A DNA stretch of 64,000 nucleotides from Variovorax paradoxus (GTDB lineage: Bacteria; Pseudomonadota; Gammaproteobacteria; Burkholderiales; Burkholderiaceae_C), in the NCBI RefSeq assembly GCF_902712855.1, contig NZ_LR743507.1, forward strand, positions 2,218,001-2,282,000, in the 5' to 3' direction. The notes under the pieces were generated by a model, which made no database searches, was not told where the DNA came from, and saw only the letters and a program-made list of their open reading frames with translations. Positions 33,631 through 44,448 of the stretch are shown here, one piece after another (within the stretch, counting starts at the first letter, position 1; each line of letters opens with the position of its first letter). A program made the position numbers and the translations under genes.

Positions 33631-34308
33631 ATGAATCAGACGATGACGGTTCGGGAACAGGTGTCCGCACTTGCGGATGGTCATTTGCAGGGCGAGACAT
33701 TCGCTCAGGCCATCGAGGCGGTCTGCGCCGACGGCGAAGCGCGCGCGGCTTGGCAGGCGTTCCATGTGGCGGGCGATGTGTTGCGCTCGGGCTCGCATTC
33801 GCCGTGCAGTGACACCTCGGCGTTCCTTGCGCGTTTCCAGCAGCGGCTTGCCTCTGAGCCCGCACCACTGACTCCTGCGCCGGTACCGATGGCCGCGCCT
33901 GTCACGGTGCCGGTGCAGCGAAGGGTGGAGGCCGCCAACGAACCGGTGTTTCGCTGGAAGTTGGTGGCTGGGGCCGCGTCTCTGATGGCGGTGGCCGCCA
34001 TCAGCTGGACACTGGTCGGCAACGGCTCGGCAGTGCCGCAAGCCGGTGGCCAGTTGGCCGCAGCTCCCTTGCAGCAGGTCCAGCCAGCCGTAAATTCGGT
34101 GTTGGCTTCGGTAGCCGTCAATGGTGAACAGCCCGCGGCCAACACGCTCACGCCGACGCGGGTGATTGTCGGCAATGGCAATCCGCAAGTGATGCTGCGT
34201 GATCCGCGGCTCGACCAGTTGCTCGAAGCGCACCAGCAAGCCGGCGGTGCATCGCAAATGCCTTCCGGTTTCCTGCGCAATGCCACCTTCGAGGGGCCCA
34301 CGCGCTGA
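33631..34308 (+). CDS. rseA: anti-sigma factor RseA
   Basis: Inner-membrane anti-sigma factor of 225 residues that holds RpoE until cleaved under stress. The N-terminal RseA domain (VSALADGHLQGETFAQAIEAV in outline, then WQAFHVAGDVLRS) binds the sigma factor. One membrane helix is at about 109-128, and the periplasmic tail has low complexity. ATG 33631 is preferred; GTG 33622 is nine bases earlier in frame. It lies between rpoE and rseB. Confidence 0.9.
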   Translation: MNQTMTVREQVSALADGHLQGETFAQAIEAVCADGEARAAWQAFHVAGDVLRSGSHSPCSDTSAFLARFQQRLASEPAPLTPAPVPMAAPVTVPVQRRVEAANEPVFRWKLVAGAASLMAVAAISWTLVGNGSAVPQAGGQLAAAPLQQVQPAVNSVLASVAVNGEQPAANTLTPTRVIVGNGNPQVMLRDPRLDQLLEAHQQAGGASQMPSGFLRNATFEGPTR

Positions 34309-35415
34309 ATGCGCGCCCCGCATTCCTCTGTAATGACCGTCAAGATGCCGATCTCCGCACGCGCCTGCGTGCTCGTGTTTGCTGCTTTTTGCCTTGCGCA
34401 GGCTGCCATCGCACAGAACCGTACGGGGGCCACGAACGCGAAGAGCGCGGCCGCGACGGCCCAGACGGACGAGCCGCCGGCAATGAGCGTGACCGAGTGG
34501 CTGCAGCGCATGCACGCTGGCGCTCGACAGCGCAACTACGTCGGCACCTTCGTCGTGTCGGCGCCGGGCGGCGATCTGTCGAGTGCGCGCATCTGGCACG
34601 TGCGCGACGGTGAGCACCAGATCGAGCGCATCGAGGCTTTGTCGGGGCCGCAGCGCTCGACGTTCCGTCGCAACAGCAACGTCATGACCTTCCTGCCCGA
34701 GGCGAAGGTCGTCAAGGTCGAGAAGCGCGAGAACCTCGATCTGTTTCCGAATCTGCCGGACAAGCCCGACTCGTCGATCGGCGACTTCTACGATGTCCGC
34801 GCCGTGGGCAAGGACCGTGTCGCGGGCTTCGACGCGGACGTGGTTCAACTGGTTCCGCACGACAGCCTGCGGTTCGGCTACCGTATCTGGAGCGAGCGGC
34901 GTTCCGGCCTCGTGGTGAAGCTGCAGACCATCGACAGCGATTCACGTGTGGTGGAGCAGTCGGCCTTCTCCGAGCTGCAGCTCGACGCGCCGGTCAAGGC
35001 CCAAGCTCTCTCGCAGATGATGGCCAACACTGCCGGCTATCGCATCGAGAAGCTCGAACTGGAGCGCAGCAACGCGCAGGATGAGGGCTGGACGCTCAAT
35101 ACGCCCGTTGCGGGCTTCAAGCCGCGCAGCTTCTTCCGCCGTCCGACCACGGCCAGCGATGCCAGCGGCAAGCCGAAGCCTGACGCGGCCACCGTCCAGT
35201 GGACCTTCTCCGACGGCCTGGCTTCTGTGTCGCTGTTCATCGAACGCTATGACGCAGCGCGCGCACCGCGCGACGGCGTGCTTACCATCGGCGCGACCAA
35301 CGCCATCCGCCGCCAATTGCCCGCGCCAATGGGCGACTGGTGGCTGACGGCCGTGGGCGAGGTGCCGCAACAGACACTCAACGCCTTCGCGCAGAGCCTC
35401 GCACGCACGCGCTGA
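34309..35415 (+). CDS. rseB: RseB/MucB periplasmic sigma-E regulator
   Basis: Periplasmic protein that binds RseA and shields it from proteolysis, releasing it on sensing lipopolysaccharide or lipoprotein. Of its 368 residues, a signal peptide ends near the AIAQ at about 35-36. The MucB/RseB domain follows (WLQRMHAGARQRNYVGTFVV in outline), then LDLFPNLPDKPDSSIGDFYDV and a C-terminal domain with QWTFSDGLASVSLFIERYD. It begins directly after the rseA stop; ATG 34333, closer to the hydrophobic core, is an alternative. Confidence 0.92.
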   Translation: MRAPHSSVMTVKMPISARACVLVFAAFCLAQAAIAQNRTGATNAKSAAATAQTDEPPAMSVTEWLQRMHAGARQRNYVGTFVVSAPGGDLSSARIWHVRDGEHQIERIEALSGPQRSTFRRNSNVMTFLPEAKVVKVEKRENLDLFPNLPDKPDSSIGDFYDVRAVGKDRVAGFDADVVQLVPHDSLRFGYRIWSERRSGLVVKLQTIDSDSRVVEQSAFSELQLDAPVKAQALSQMMANTAGYRIEKLELERSNAQDEGWTLNTPVAGFKPRSFFRRPTTASDASGKPKPDAATVQWTFSDGLASVSLFIERYDAARAPRDGVLTIGATNAIRRQLPAPMGDWWLTAVGEVPQQTLNAFAQSLARTR

Positions 35416-35474
35416 CGTCAACGGAGCGCATTGGCTCCAAATTGCGCTGAACCAAGCGTCTGGTGCAGACTCAT

Positions 35475-35502
35475 AGAACTGTTTTCCGCTGCTCTGTTCT
35501 TT
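35475..35502 (+). promoter_or_regulatory. weak sigma-E-like promoter before degP
   Basis: GAACTG at 35476 followed after about 15 bp by a TTCTTT-like element, 14 bp before degP. It resembles the GAACTT/TCTGA sigma-E pattern only partly, but sigma-E control of degP is known in other bacteria. Confidence 0.22.
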
Positions 35503-35515
35503 TGAAAGAAAACCG

Positions 35516-36997
35516 ATGATCTTCAAAGTCGAGGGACACAAGCTCCGTTCCGGCCTGCTGGCATTTGCGCTGGCCCTGACAGCGGGCGCCACCTTCATGC
35601 CTGTGGAGCCGGTGCATGCGCAGACGCGCACGCTGCCCGATTTCACTGACCTGGTCGACCAGGTCGGCCCGTCCGTCGTCAACATCCGCACCGTCGAGAA
35701 AGTCGCGCAGCGCGGCAACAACGGCGAGATGGATGAAGAAATGCAGGAGTTCTTCCGCCGCTTCTTCGGCCAGCCGGCGCCGGGTCAGCCGCGCCAGGGG
35801 CCGAGCCCCAGGCGGCCCCAGCAGCCGCAGGAGGAGGAGCGCCCGCGCGGTGTGGGTTCCGGCTTCATCCTTACACCCGACGGCTACGTCATGACCAATG
35901 CGCACGTGGTCGAGGACGCCTCCGAGGTGCTGGTCACGCTGCCCGACAAGCGCGAGTTCAAGGCCAAGATCGTCGGCGCCGACAAGCGCACCGACGTGGC
36001 TGTCGTGAAGATCGATGCCACCGGCCTGCCCGCGGTGAAGGTCGGCGACATTTCCAAGCTGCGCGTCGGTGAATGGGTGATGGCCATCGGTTCGCCGTTC
36101 GGCCTCGAGAACACCGTCACGGCCGGCATCGTGAGCGCCAAGCAGCGCGACACTGGCGAGTACCTGCCGTTCATCCAGACGGACGTGGCCATCAATCCAG
36201 GCAACTCGGGTGGCCCGCTGATCAACATGCGCGGCGAAGTGGTGGGCATCAACAGTCAGATCTACTCGCGCTCGGGCGGCTTCATGGGCATCTCGTTCTC
36301 GATTCCGATCGACGAGGCGATTCGTGTGAGCGATCAACTGCGCACCTCGGGCCGCGTCTCACGCGGTCGCATCGGTGTGCAGATCGACCAGGTCACCAAG
36401 GACGTGGCCGAGGCCATCGGCCTCGGCAAGGCGCAGGGCGCGCTGGTGCGCGGCGTGGAGGCGGGCTCGCCAGGCGAGAAGGCCGGCGTGGAGCCGGGTG
36501 ATGTCATCACGAAGTTCGATGGCAAGGCGATCGAGAAACCGAGCGACCTGCCGCGCCTGGTGGGTAACACCAAGCCGGGCACCAAGAGCACGTTGACGGT
36601 GTTTCGGCGCGGCGCATCGCGCGACCTGAACGTGACCATCGCCGAGATCGAACCCGACAAGCCCGCCAAGCGCGCGAGCGATCGCGACGAGCCGGCGCCC
36701 AAGCCGTCTGCTTCCGCGGCCGCCAAGTCGCTGGGCCTGGCCGTGAGCGATCTCACCGACGCTCAGAAGAAGGAACTCAAGCTCAAGGGTGGCGTGAAGG
36801 TCGATTCAGCCAATGAAGCAGCAGCGCGCGCCGGTCTGCGCGAGGGCGACATCATCCTTGCCGTGGGCAATGCCGAGGTGGCGAACACCCGTGAATTCGA
36901 GTCCGCCGTCGGCAAGGCCGACAAGAGCAAGTCGCTCAGCGTGCTGTTCCGGCGCGGTGACTGGGCTCAATACGCCCTGATTCGGCCTGCACGCTGA
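35516..36997 (+). CDS. degP: DegP/MucD-type periplasmic serine protease
   Basis: HtrA-family protease/chaperone of 493 residues. The signal peptide ends near Ala36 in PVHAQ. The catalytic triad is His130 (TNAHVVED), Asp160 (RTDVAVVKI) and Ser231 (NPGNSGGPL). Two PDZ domains follow (about 310-400 and 405-490). An acidic loop rich in Pro/Gln/Arg (about 75-110) lies before the protease core, as in MucD. It destroys misfolded periplasmic proteins and sits at the end of the rpoE unit. Confidence 0.94.
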   Translation: MIFKVEGHKLRSGLLAFALALTAGATFMPVEPVHAQTRTLPDFTDLVDQVGPSVVNIRTVEKVAQRGNNGEMDEEMQEFFRRFFGQPAPGQPRQGPSPRRPQQPQEEERPRGVGSGFILTPDGYVMTNAHVVEDASEVLVTLPDKREFKAKIVGADKRTDVAVVKIDATGLPAVKVGDISKLRVGEWVMAIGSPFGLENTVTAGIVSAKQRDTGEYLPFIQTDVAINPGNSGGPLINMRGEVVGINSQIYSRSGGFMGISFSIPIDEAIRVSDQLRTSGRVSRGRIGVQIDQVTKDVAEAIGLGKAQGALVRGVEAGSPGEKAGVEPGDVITKFDGKAIEKPSDLPRLVGNTKPGTKSTLTVFRRGASRDLNVTIAEIEPDKPAKRASDRDEPAPKPSASAAAKSLGLAVSDLTDAQKKELKLKGGVKVDSANEAAARAGLREGDIILAVGNAEVANTREFESAVGKADKSKSLSVLFRRGDWAQYALIRPAR

Positions 36998-37015
36998 TCC
37001 GGCGTTGGCGTCAAG

Positions 37016-37052
37016 TGGCCCCACCCGGCAGTCGGGTTTGGGGCCATTTTTT
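37016..37052 (+). terminator. degP (rpoE operon) intrinsic terminator
   Basis: TGGCCCCA (37016-37023) pairs with TGGGGCCA (37039-37046), with an inner CCCG/CGGG stem, followed by six T. It lies 18 bp after the degP stop. Confidence 0.9.
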
Positions 37053-37433
37053 CGAGGTGTTTACGACGTTCCGTTCTTGCTCATCAAAAAAATCTTACAT
37101 GCAAGCGCAGTCGATTTTAGTTAGTGATGACTGACTTAAAGGCGGGCTAAGGACGGATTTCGGTAGAATAGCGGCCTTGCGGCGGCCGAGCAGCGCATAA
37201 AGAGCGCACTGGCCTTCACGATGCGAGATGTCAGCCAGCAGTCCACCGGTGCTCCACAGATCGCCCACAAGTTGTTCATTGACTGCTCCACCGATCCTGT
37301 TGATAACCTGTTCACATCTTTGATGTTGTGGACCTGCAACGACCCCTTTGGACCCTGTTCCCGGATGTACGTGCCTCCCTTTTTGCCTACAATGAAGTTC
37401 CAACTACTGCAGTTGCCATTGCTTGTTGGTTCA
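37053..37433. other. non-coding segment between two terminators
   Basis: About 380 bp between the degP terminator and a second terminator before lepA. It is less GC-rich than its surroundings. Short frames (37095-37403 minus, 37221-37520 plus) resemble no known protein. It contains two plausible -10 elements and several TGTGGA/TCCACA-like words. A small RNA is the most economical explanation. Confidence 0.5.
37164..37169 (+). promoter_or_regulatory. candidate -10 for a transcript ending before lepA
   Basis: TAGAAT followed by a G/C-rich discriminator like that of stable-RNA promoters. No good -35 is found 17 bp upstream. A second -10-like TACAAT lies at 37388-37393. Confidence 0.35.
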
Positions 37434-37464
37434 GGGCGCGTCTCCAGAAGACGCGCCCTTTTTT
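37176..37464 (+). ncRNA. candidate small RNA upstream of lepA
   Basis: A transcript from the TAGAAT element would be about 290 nt and end at the strong terminator at 37434-37464. The interval has internal hairpins, for example around 37313-37330 (CACATC-TTT-GATG) and CAACT/AGTTG near 37401-37415. It does not match 6S RNA, tmRNA, SRP RNA or RNase P RNA that I can recognise. Start point and even existence are inference. Confidence 0.3.
37434..37464 (+). terminator. strong intrinsic terminator before lepA
   Basis: Perfect 10-bp stem GGGCGCGTCT / AGACGCGCCC (37434-37443 and 37449-37458) with a 5-nt loop and six T. It stands 55 bp before lepA and over 380 bp after the degP terminator, so it must end some other transcript or act as an attenuator of lepA. 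Confidence 0.9.
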
Positions 37465-37519
37465 CTTGCCTGTCGCCCTCTGCGCGCGAGCCAATTCAAG
37501 TACTTAAGCGTTCCCGTTG

Positions 37520-39331
<1,812 letters not shown>

Positions 39332-39338
39332 TCAAAAA

Positions 39339-40304
39339 ATGGCATTCATCACCTCCCTGGTCCTTGCGGCTTTCGCCGGCTATGTCGGCGCCTGGTATTT
39401 CGGCGCGATCGAAGGCAACTTCGCTCTCCTGCTGTTCGTGGCCACGGTGATCACCGGCCTCTACTGGGTGGCCGAGCGCTTCATCTTCCTGCCCCGGCGT
39501 GAACGCGCCGCAGCGGCGCTGGAGACGTCGCTGGCCGAGCGCAACGCGCGCCTGGCAGGGCAGGGCATCAACCAGGTCGACACAGCGGATGCGAAGGCCA
39601 GCGAGCGCTTGCTGATGCAGCCCTGGTGGCTCGACTGGACCGCAGGCCTGTTCCCGGTGATCCTGGTGGTGTTCCTGCTGCGCTCGTTCCTGTACGAGCC
39701 CTTCAAGATTCCGTCGGGTTCGATGATGCCCACGCTGCTGACCGGCGACCTGATCCTGGTCAACAAGTTCACCTATGGCCTGCGCCTGCCGGTCATCAAC
39801 ACCAAGATCACCACAGGCACGCCGCTGGCCCGTGGGGACGTGGTGGTGTTCCGCTACCCGCCCAAGCCGAGCATGGACTACATCAAGCGCGTCGTCGGCA
39901 TTCCAGGCGACGAGGTGGCCTACCTGAACAAGAAGCTCACGATCAACGGCCAGCCGGTGTCGAAGCAACCTGCGGCCGACTATCTCGACAGCGAATCGAT
40001 GCGCCTGCTCAAGCAGTACGACGAAGACCTCGCCGGCAAGAAGCACAAGATCCTGAACGACGATGCAGCGCCCTCGTTCGTGCCGGGCGCCAGCGACTTC
40101 CCCGGCCGCGAAAACTGCCGCTACTCGGTCGAAGGCGTGGTGTGCAAGGTGCCCGCCGGCAGCTATTTCATGATGGGCGACAACCGCGATAATTCGGCCG
40201 ACTCGCGTTTCTGGGGTTTTGTTCCGGACAGCAACATCGTGGGCAGGGCCTTCTTTGTCTGGATGAACTTCGGCGATCTGGGTCGCATCGGTCCGTTCCA
40301 ATAA
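39339..40304 (+). CDS. lepB: signal peptidase I
   Basis: Inner-membrane peptidase that removes signal peptides from exported proteins. Its 321 residues have hydrophobic helices at about 2-20 and 27-46 and a third at 101-118. The catalytic Ser128 is in IPSGSMMPTLLTGD, the general base Lys183 in YIKRVVGIPGDEV and box E in MGDNRDNSADSRFWGFV. It is coupled with lepA upstream and a DUF4845 gene downstream. Confidence 0.96.
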   Translation: MAFITSLVLAAFAGYVGAWYFGAIEGNFALLLFVATVITGLYWVAERFIFLPRRERAAAALETSLAERNARLAGQGINQVDTADAKASERLLMQPWWLDWTAGLFPVILVVFLLRSFLYEPFKIPSGSMMPTLLTGDLILVNKFTYGLRLPVINTKITTGTPLARGDVVVFRYPPKPSMDYIKRVVGIPGDEVAYLNKKLTINGQPVSKQPAADYLDSESMRLLKQYDEDLAGKKHKILNDDAAPSFVPGASDFPGRENCRYSVEGVVCKVPAGSYFMMGDNRDNSADSRFWGFVPDSNIVGRAFFVWMNFGDLGRIGPFQ

Positions 40305-40338
40305 GCATTCATCAGCATCGTTCGAGGGGTAAGAGGGC

Positions 40339-40707
40339 ATGAGAACACATCGGTCCGTGCGCAGCAGCGCTGCGCGGCAACGGGGCATTTCGTTCGTCGG
40401 CTTGGTGTTCGTGGCGGCCGTGCTCGGCTGCCTGGGCGTGGTCATCGCGCAGGTCGTTCCGACGTTGATCGAATGGCAGGCGATCGACAAGGCCGTCAAC
40501 AAGGCCAAGGAAGGCACCACCGTGCCCGAAGTTCGCGCCATCTTCGATCGCGCGCAGTCGATCGACGACTTCAAGTCTGTCAGCGGCAAGGACCTCGACA
40601 TCAAGAAGGTCGGCGACAAGGTGGTCGTGTCGTATTCGTACGAGCGTGAGATCCCGTTGTTCGGCCCGGCGTACCTGACCCTCAAATACAAGGGCGAATC
40701 CCGCTGA
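40339..40707 (+). CDS. DUF4845 family protein with prepilin-like N-terminus
   Basis: Protein of 122 residues that regularly lies between lepB and rnc in beta- and gammaproteobacteria. The N-terminus (basic, then QRGISFVGLVFVAAVLGCLGVV in outline) looks like a type IV prepilin: Gly before a hydrophobic helix at about 15-38. Behind it is a small domain (about 45-120) ending with YEREIPLFGPAYLTLKYKGE. No experimental function is known to me; whether PilD processes it is open. Confidence 0.8.
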   Translation: MRTHRSVRSSAARQRGISFVGLVFVAAVLGCLGVVIAQVVPTLIEWQAIDKAVNKAKEGTTVPEVRAIFDRAQSIDDFKSVSGKDLDIKKVGDKVVVSYSYEREIPLFGPAYLTLKYKGESR

Positions 40708-40724
40708 ACGCGGCGCTTAAAAAG

Positions 40725-41411
40725 GTGGACGGCAGCCTCGTCGCGCTGCAGGCGCGTCTCCAGCACACCTTCTCCGACCCGCGGCTGCTCCAGCTCGCGC
40801 TCACTCACCGCAGCTTCTCAGCCGACCACAACGAACGCCTCGAATTCCTGGGCGACTCGGTGCTGAACCTGGCGGTCTCGCACCTGCTGTACCTGCGGCT
40901 GTCGGCTTTGCCCGAAGGCGACCTCTCGCGCGTGCGGGCCAACCTCGTCAAGCAGGACACGCTGCACCGCCTGGCGGTGGGACTGGCCTTGTCGCCGCTG
41001 CTGAAGCTCGGCGAGGGCGAGGCGCGCTCGGGCGGGCCGAACCGGCCGTCGATCCTGGCCGACGCGCTCGAGGCGCTGATCGGCGCGGTGTACCTGGACG
41101 CCGGCTTCGCCGCTGCACAGGCGCTGGTGCACAGGCTCTACGAGTCGGTCGAGATCAACCCGCGCATGGAAGCCGCGGCCAAGGACCCGAAGACCGAATT
41201 GCAGGAATGGTTGCAGGGTCACAAAATGAAGCTGCCGGTGTACCGCGTGGCCGCCACACTGGGTGCTGCGCACAAGCAGACTTTCGATGTCGAGTGCGAG
41301 GTGCCCGAACTGGGGTTTCGCGAACGCGGCATCGGCGGCTCGCGCCGCGCCGGCGAGCAGGCGGCGGCCGCCGCCATGTTGATCCGGCTCAAGGCACGCG
41401 GCGCCGCGTGA
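40725..41411 (+). CDS. rnc: ribonuclease III
   Basis: Double-strand-specific endoribonuclease of 228 residues that matures rRNA. The RNase III signature ERLEFLGDSVLNLAV is at about 38-52, the metal-site DALEALIGAVYLDAGF at about 113-128, and a C-terminal double-stranded RNA-binding domain follows (DPKTELQEWLQG to RAGEQAAAAAML in outline). The start is GTG, with AAAAGG touching it directly, so the Shine-Dalgarno spacing is poor; no better in-frame start exists upstream. era follows by 7 bp. Confidence 0.95.
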   Translation: MDGSLVALQARLQHTFSDPRLLQLALTHRSFSADHNERLEFLGDSVLNLAVSHLLYLRLSALPEGDLSRVRANLVKQDTLHRLAVGLALSPLLKLGEGEARSGGPNRPSILADALEALIGAVYLDAGFAAAQALVHRLYESVEINPRMEAAAKDPKTELQEWLQGHKMKLPVYRVAATLGAAHKQTFDVECEVPELGFRERGIGGSRRAGEQAAAAAMLIRLKARGAA

Positions 41412-41418
41412 AATCACA

Positions 41419-42399
<981 letters not shown>

Positions 42400-42531
42400 C
42401 AGGCAAACCTCGAGGCTTGCCCGCTTCGCGCAGCCGCCAACCTCCTTGCAGCGGGCAACACCAGCGGCCCTGCAAAGCCGGTCCGGCAGCCTCTGCCGGT
42501 TTCAAGCCTCGATGCTCGATCGCTCACTGAC

Positions 42532-43302
42532 ATGGCCACCCACCGCGTTTCGCACGAGCCTGCTTACGTCCTCCACCGCTACGACTGGAGCGAGTCGAGC
42601 CTGATCCTCGAAGTCTTCACCCGGCACCACGGGCGCATCGCGCTCGTGGCCAAGGGCGCGAAGCGGCCGAGTTCCAATTTCCGCCCGGTGCTGCTGCCGC
42701 TGCAGCCGCTGCAGCTCAACTACGGCGGCGACGCGGAGATCCGCACCCTCAAGGGCGCCGAATGGATGGGCGGCCATGTGATGCCGACCGGCGAGGCGCT
42801 GCTGTCGGGCTACTACGTCAACGAACTGCTGCTGCGCCTGCTGGCGCGCGACGACGCGCACGAGGCCCTGTTCGACGCCTACGCCGGGGTGGTGCAGGTG
42901 CTGGCGGGCGAGCACGCGGGCGCGCAGGCGGCCACCCACGCCGCCGCGTTGCGGGCCTTCGAGCTGCTCCTGCTGCGTGCGGTGGGCCTGCTGCCGGCCC
43001 TCGACCTCCAGACGCTCACGCTGGAGCCGCTCGATGCCGACGCGCGCTACATCCTGGTGCCGGAGGCCGGCCTCCGTCATGCCGCCGACGATGAGGCCGC
43101 GCTGCCCGGCGCCGCCTGGCAGGCGCTGCAGGACGTGCTCGACGACCGCGCGCCTTTCACCGCCACGCTGCGCGAGATCGCCACCATGAGCGCCGGCAGC
43201 AACAGTGCCCTGCGCAACCAGCTGCGCGCACTGCTCAACTACCATTGCGGCGTGTCCACGCTGCGTACGCGGCAAATGATGAGAGATCTGCAAGCACTAT
43301 GA
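42532..43302 (+). CDS. recO: DNA repair protein RecO
   Basis: Recombination mediator of 256 residues that loads RecA with RecR and anneals DNA. The N-terminal OB fold begins EPAYVLHRYDWSESSLILEVFTRHHGRIALVAKGAKRPSS in outline, the RecO consensus. The helical C-terminal domain follows and no zinc-finger cysteines are visible, which is usual for proteobacteria. Its TGA overlaps the pdxJ start (ATGA). The 132 bp before it hold the near-palindrome GCAAACCTCGAGGCTTGC, but no terminator tract. Confidence 0.93.
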   Translation: MATHRVSHEPAYVLHRYDWSESSLILEVFTRHHGRIALVAKGAKRPSSNFRPVLLPLQPLQLNYGGDAEIRTLKGAEWMGGHVMPTGEALLSGYYVNELLLRLLARDDAHEALFDAYAGVVQVLAGEHAGAQAATHAAALRAFELLLLRAVGLLPALDLQTLTLEPLDADARYILVPEAGLRHAADDEAALPGAAWQALQDVLDDRAPFTATLREIATMSAGSNSALRNQLRALLNYHCGVSTLRTRQMMRDLQAL

Positions 43303-44042
43303 GCACCGCCCTGTCCGTCAATCTCAACAAGGTCGCCCTGGTGCGCAACACGCGCCACCTGGGCATCCCGAGCGTGGTGAAGGCCGCGCAGGCCTGCCTG
43401 GCCGCCGGCGCGCAGGGCATCACCGTGCATCCGCGTCCCGACGCCCGCCACATCCGCGCGCACGACGTGAACGACCTGTCGGCGCTGCTCGCCAAGGACT
43501 GGCCGGGCGTCGAATTCAACATCGAGGGCAATCCGTTCCAGAACCTGATGGACTTCGTGCGTGCGCTGAAGCCGCACCAGGCCACGTTCGTGCCCGACAG
43601 CGAAACCCAGTCGACCAGCGACCACGGTTGGACCTTCCCCGATGACGCCGAGCGCCTGCGCCCGCTGATTGCCGAAGCCAAGGCGCTGGGCGTGCGCGTG
43701 AGCCTGTTCATGGACCCGATCCCCGAAATGATGGCCGCCGTCAAGGCGGCCGGTGCCGACCGTGTCGAGCTCTACACCGAGGGCTACGCCGCCTCCCGCG
43801 GCACGCCGGACGAACAGGCCGTGCTGGCGCGCTACGCCGAGACGGCGCGCGCCGCGCTGGATGCCGGCCTGGGCGTCAACGCAGGCCACGACCTGAGCCG
43901 CGACAACCTGAGCGCCTTCCTGCGCGCCGTGCCGGGCGTGCAGGAGGTCTCGATCGGCCACGCCTTCGTGGCCGACGCGCTGGAGCTCGGCTACGCTGCC
44001 GCCACGCGCGACTACCTGCGCTGCATCGGCGACGCGCAATGA
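43299..44042 (+). CDS. pdxJ: pyridoxine 5'-phosphate synthase
   Basis: Condenses 3-amino-2-oxopropyl phosphate with deoxyxylulose 5-phosphate to pyridoxine 5'-phosphate (vitamin B6). The 247-residue TIM barrel has NLNKVALVRNTRH, GITVHPRPDARHI with the active-site His and Arg, FNIEGNP, the FMDP turn, VELYTEGYA and GLGVNAGHDLS in the standard order. It overlaps recO by 4 bp and precedes acpS by 13 bp; recO-pdxJ-acpS is widely conserved. Confidence 0.96.
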   Translation: MSTALSVNLNKVALVRNTRHLGIPSVVKAAQACLAAGAQGITVHPRPDARHIRAHDVNDLSALLAKDWPGVEFNIEGNPFQNLMDFVRALKPHQATFVPDSETQSTSDHGWTFPDDAERLRPLIAEAKALGVRVSLFMDPIPEMMAAVKAAGADRVELYTEGYAASRGTPDEQAVLARYAETARAALDAGLGVNAGHDLSRDNLSAFLRAVPGVQEVSIGHAFVADALELGYAAATRDYLRCIGDAQ

Positions 44043-44055
44043 ACGCCGGCGCCGC

Positions 44056-44448
44056 ATGATCTACGGCATTGGCACCGACATCTGCGACCTGCGCCGGATC
44101 GCGGCAACCTTCGAGCGACAGGGCGAACGCTTTGCGCGCAAGGTGCTGAGCGACGCCGAGTTCAAGGTCTGGCAGGCCCGCAGTGCGCGCTGGCCCAAGC
44201 GCGGGCTGAGCTACCTCGCCACCCGCTTCTCTGCCAAGGAGGCTTTCAGCAAGGCCATCGGCATGGGCATGCGCATGCCGATGAGCTGGCGCCTGTGCGA
44301 GATCGCCAACCTGCGCAGCGGCAAGCCCGTCATCGTGCTGCACGGCGAGCTCAAGGAGTGGTTCGAGGCGCAGGGCCTCACGGCCCATGTGACCGTGACC
44401 GACGAAACCGAATACGCCGCGAGCTTCGTGGTGGTGGAGAAACCATGA
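44056..44448 (+). CDS. acpS: holo-[acyl-carrier-protein] synthase
   Basis: Transfers 4'-phosphopantetheine from CoA to Ser37 of AcpP. Its 130 residues contain the metal ligands Asp8 in GIGTDICDLRRI and Glu62 in RFSAKEAFSKAIGMG. The C-terminal LTAHVTVTDETEYAASFVVVE is normal. It overlaps nagZ by four bases. Confidence 0.95.
   Translation: MIYGIGTDICDLRRIAATFERQGERFARKVLSDAEFKVWQARSARWPKRGLSYLATRFSAKEAFSKAIGMGMRMPMSWRLCEIANLRSGKPVIVLHGELKEWFEAQGLTAHVTVTDETEYAASFVVVEKP

Noticed and set aside
42404..42421. Palindrome GCAAACCTCGAGGCTTGC after era as terminator
   Set aside because: No T-run after it and no convergent gene; left as an unexplained small palindrome.
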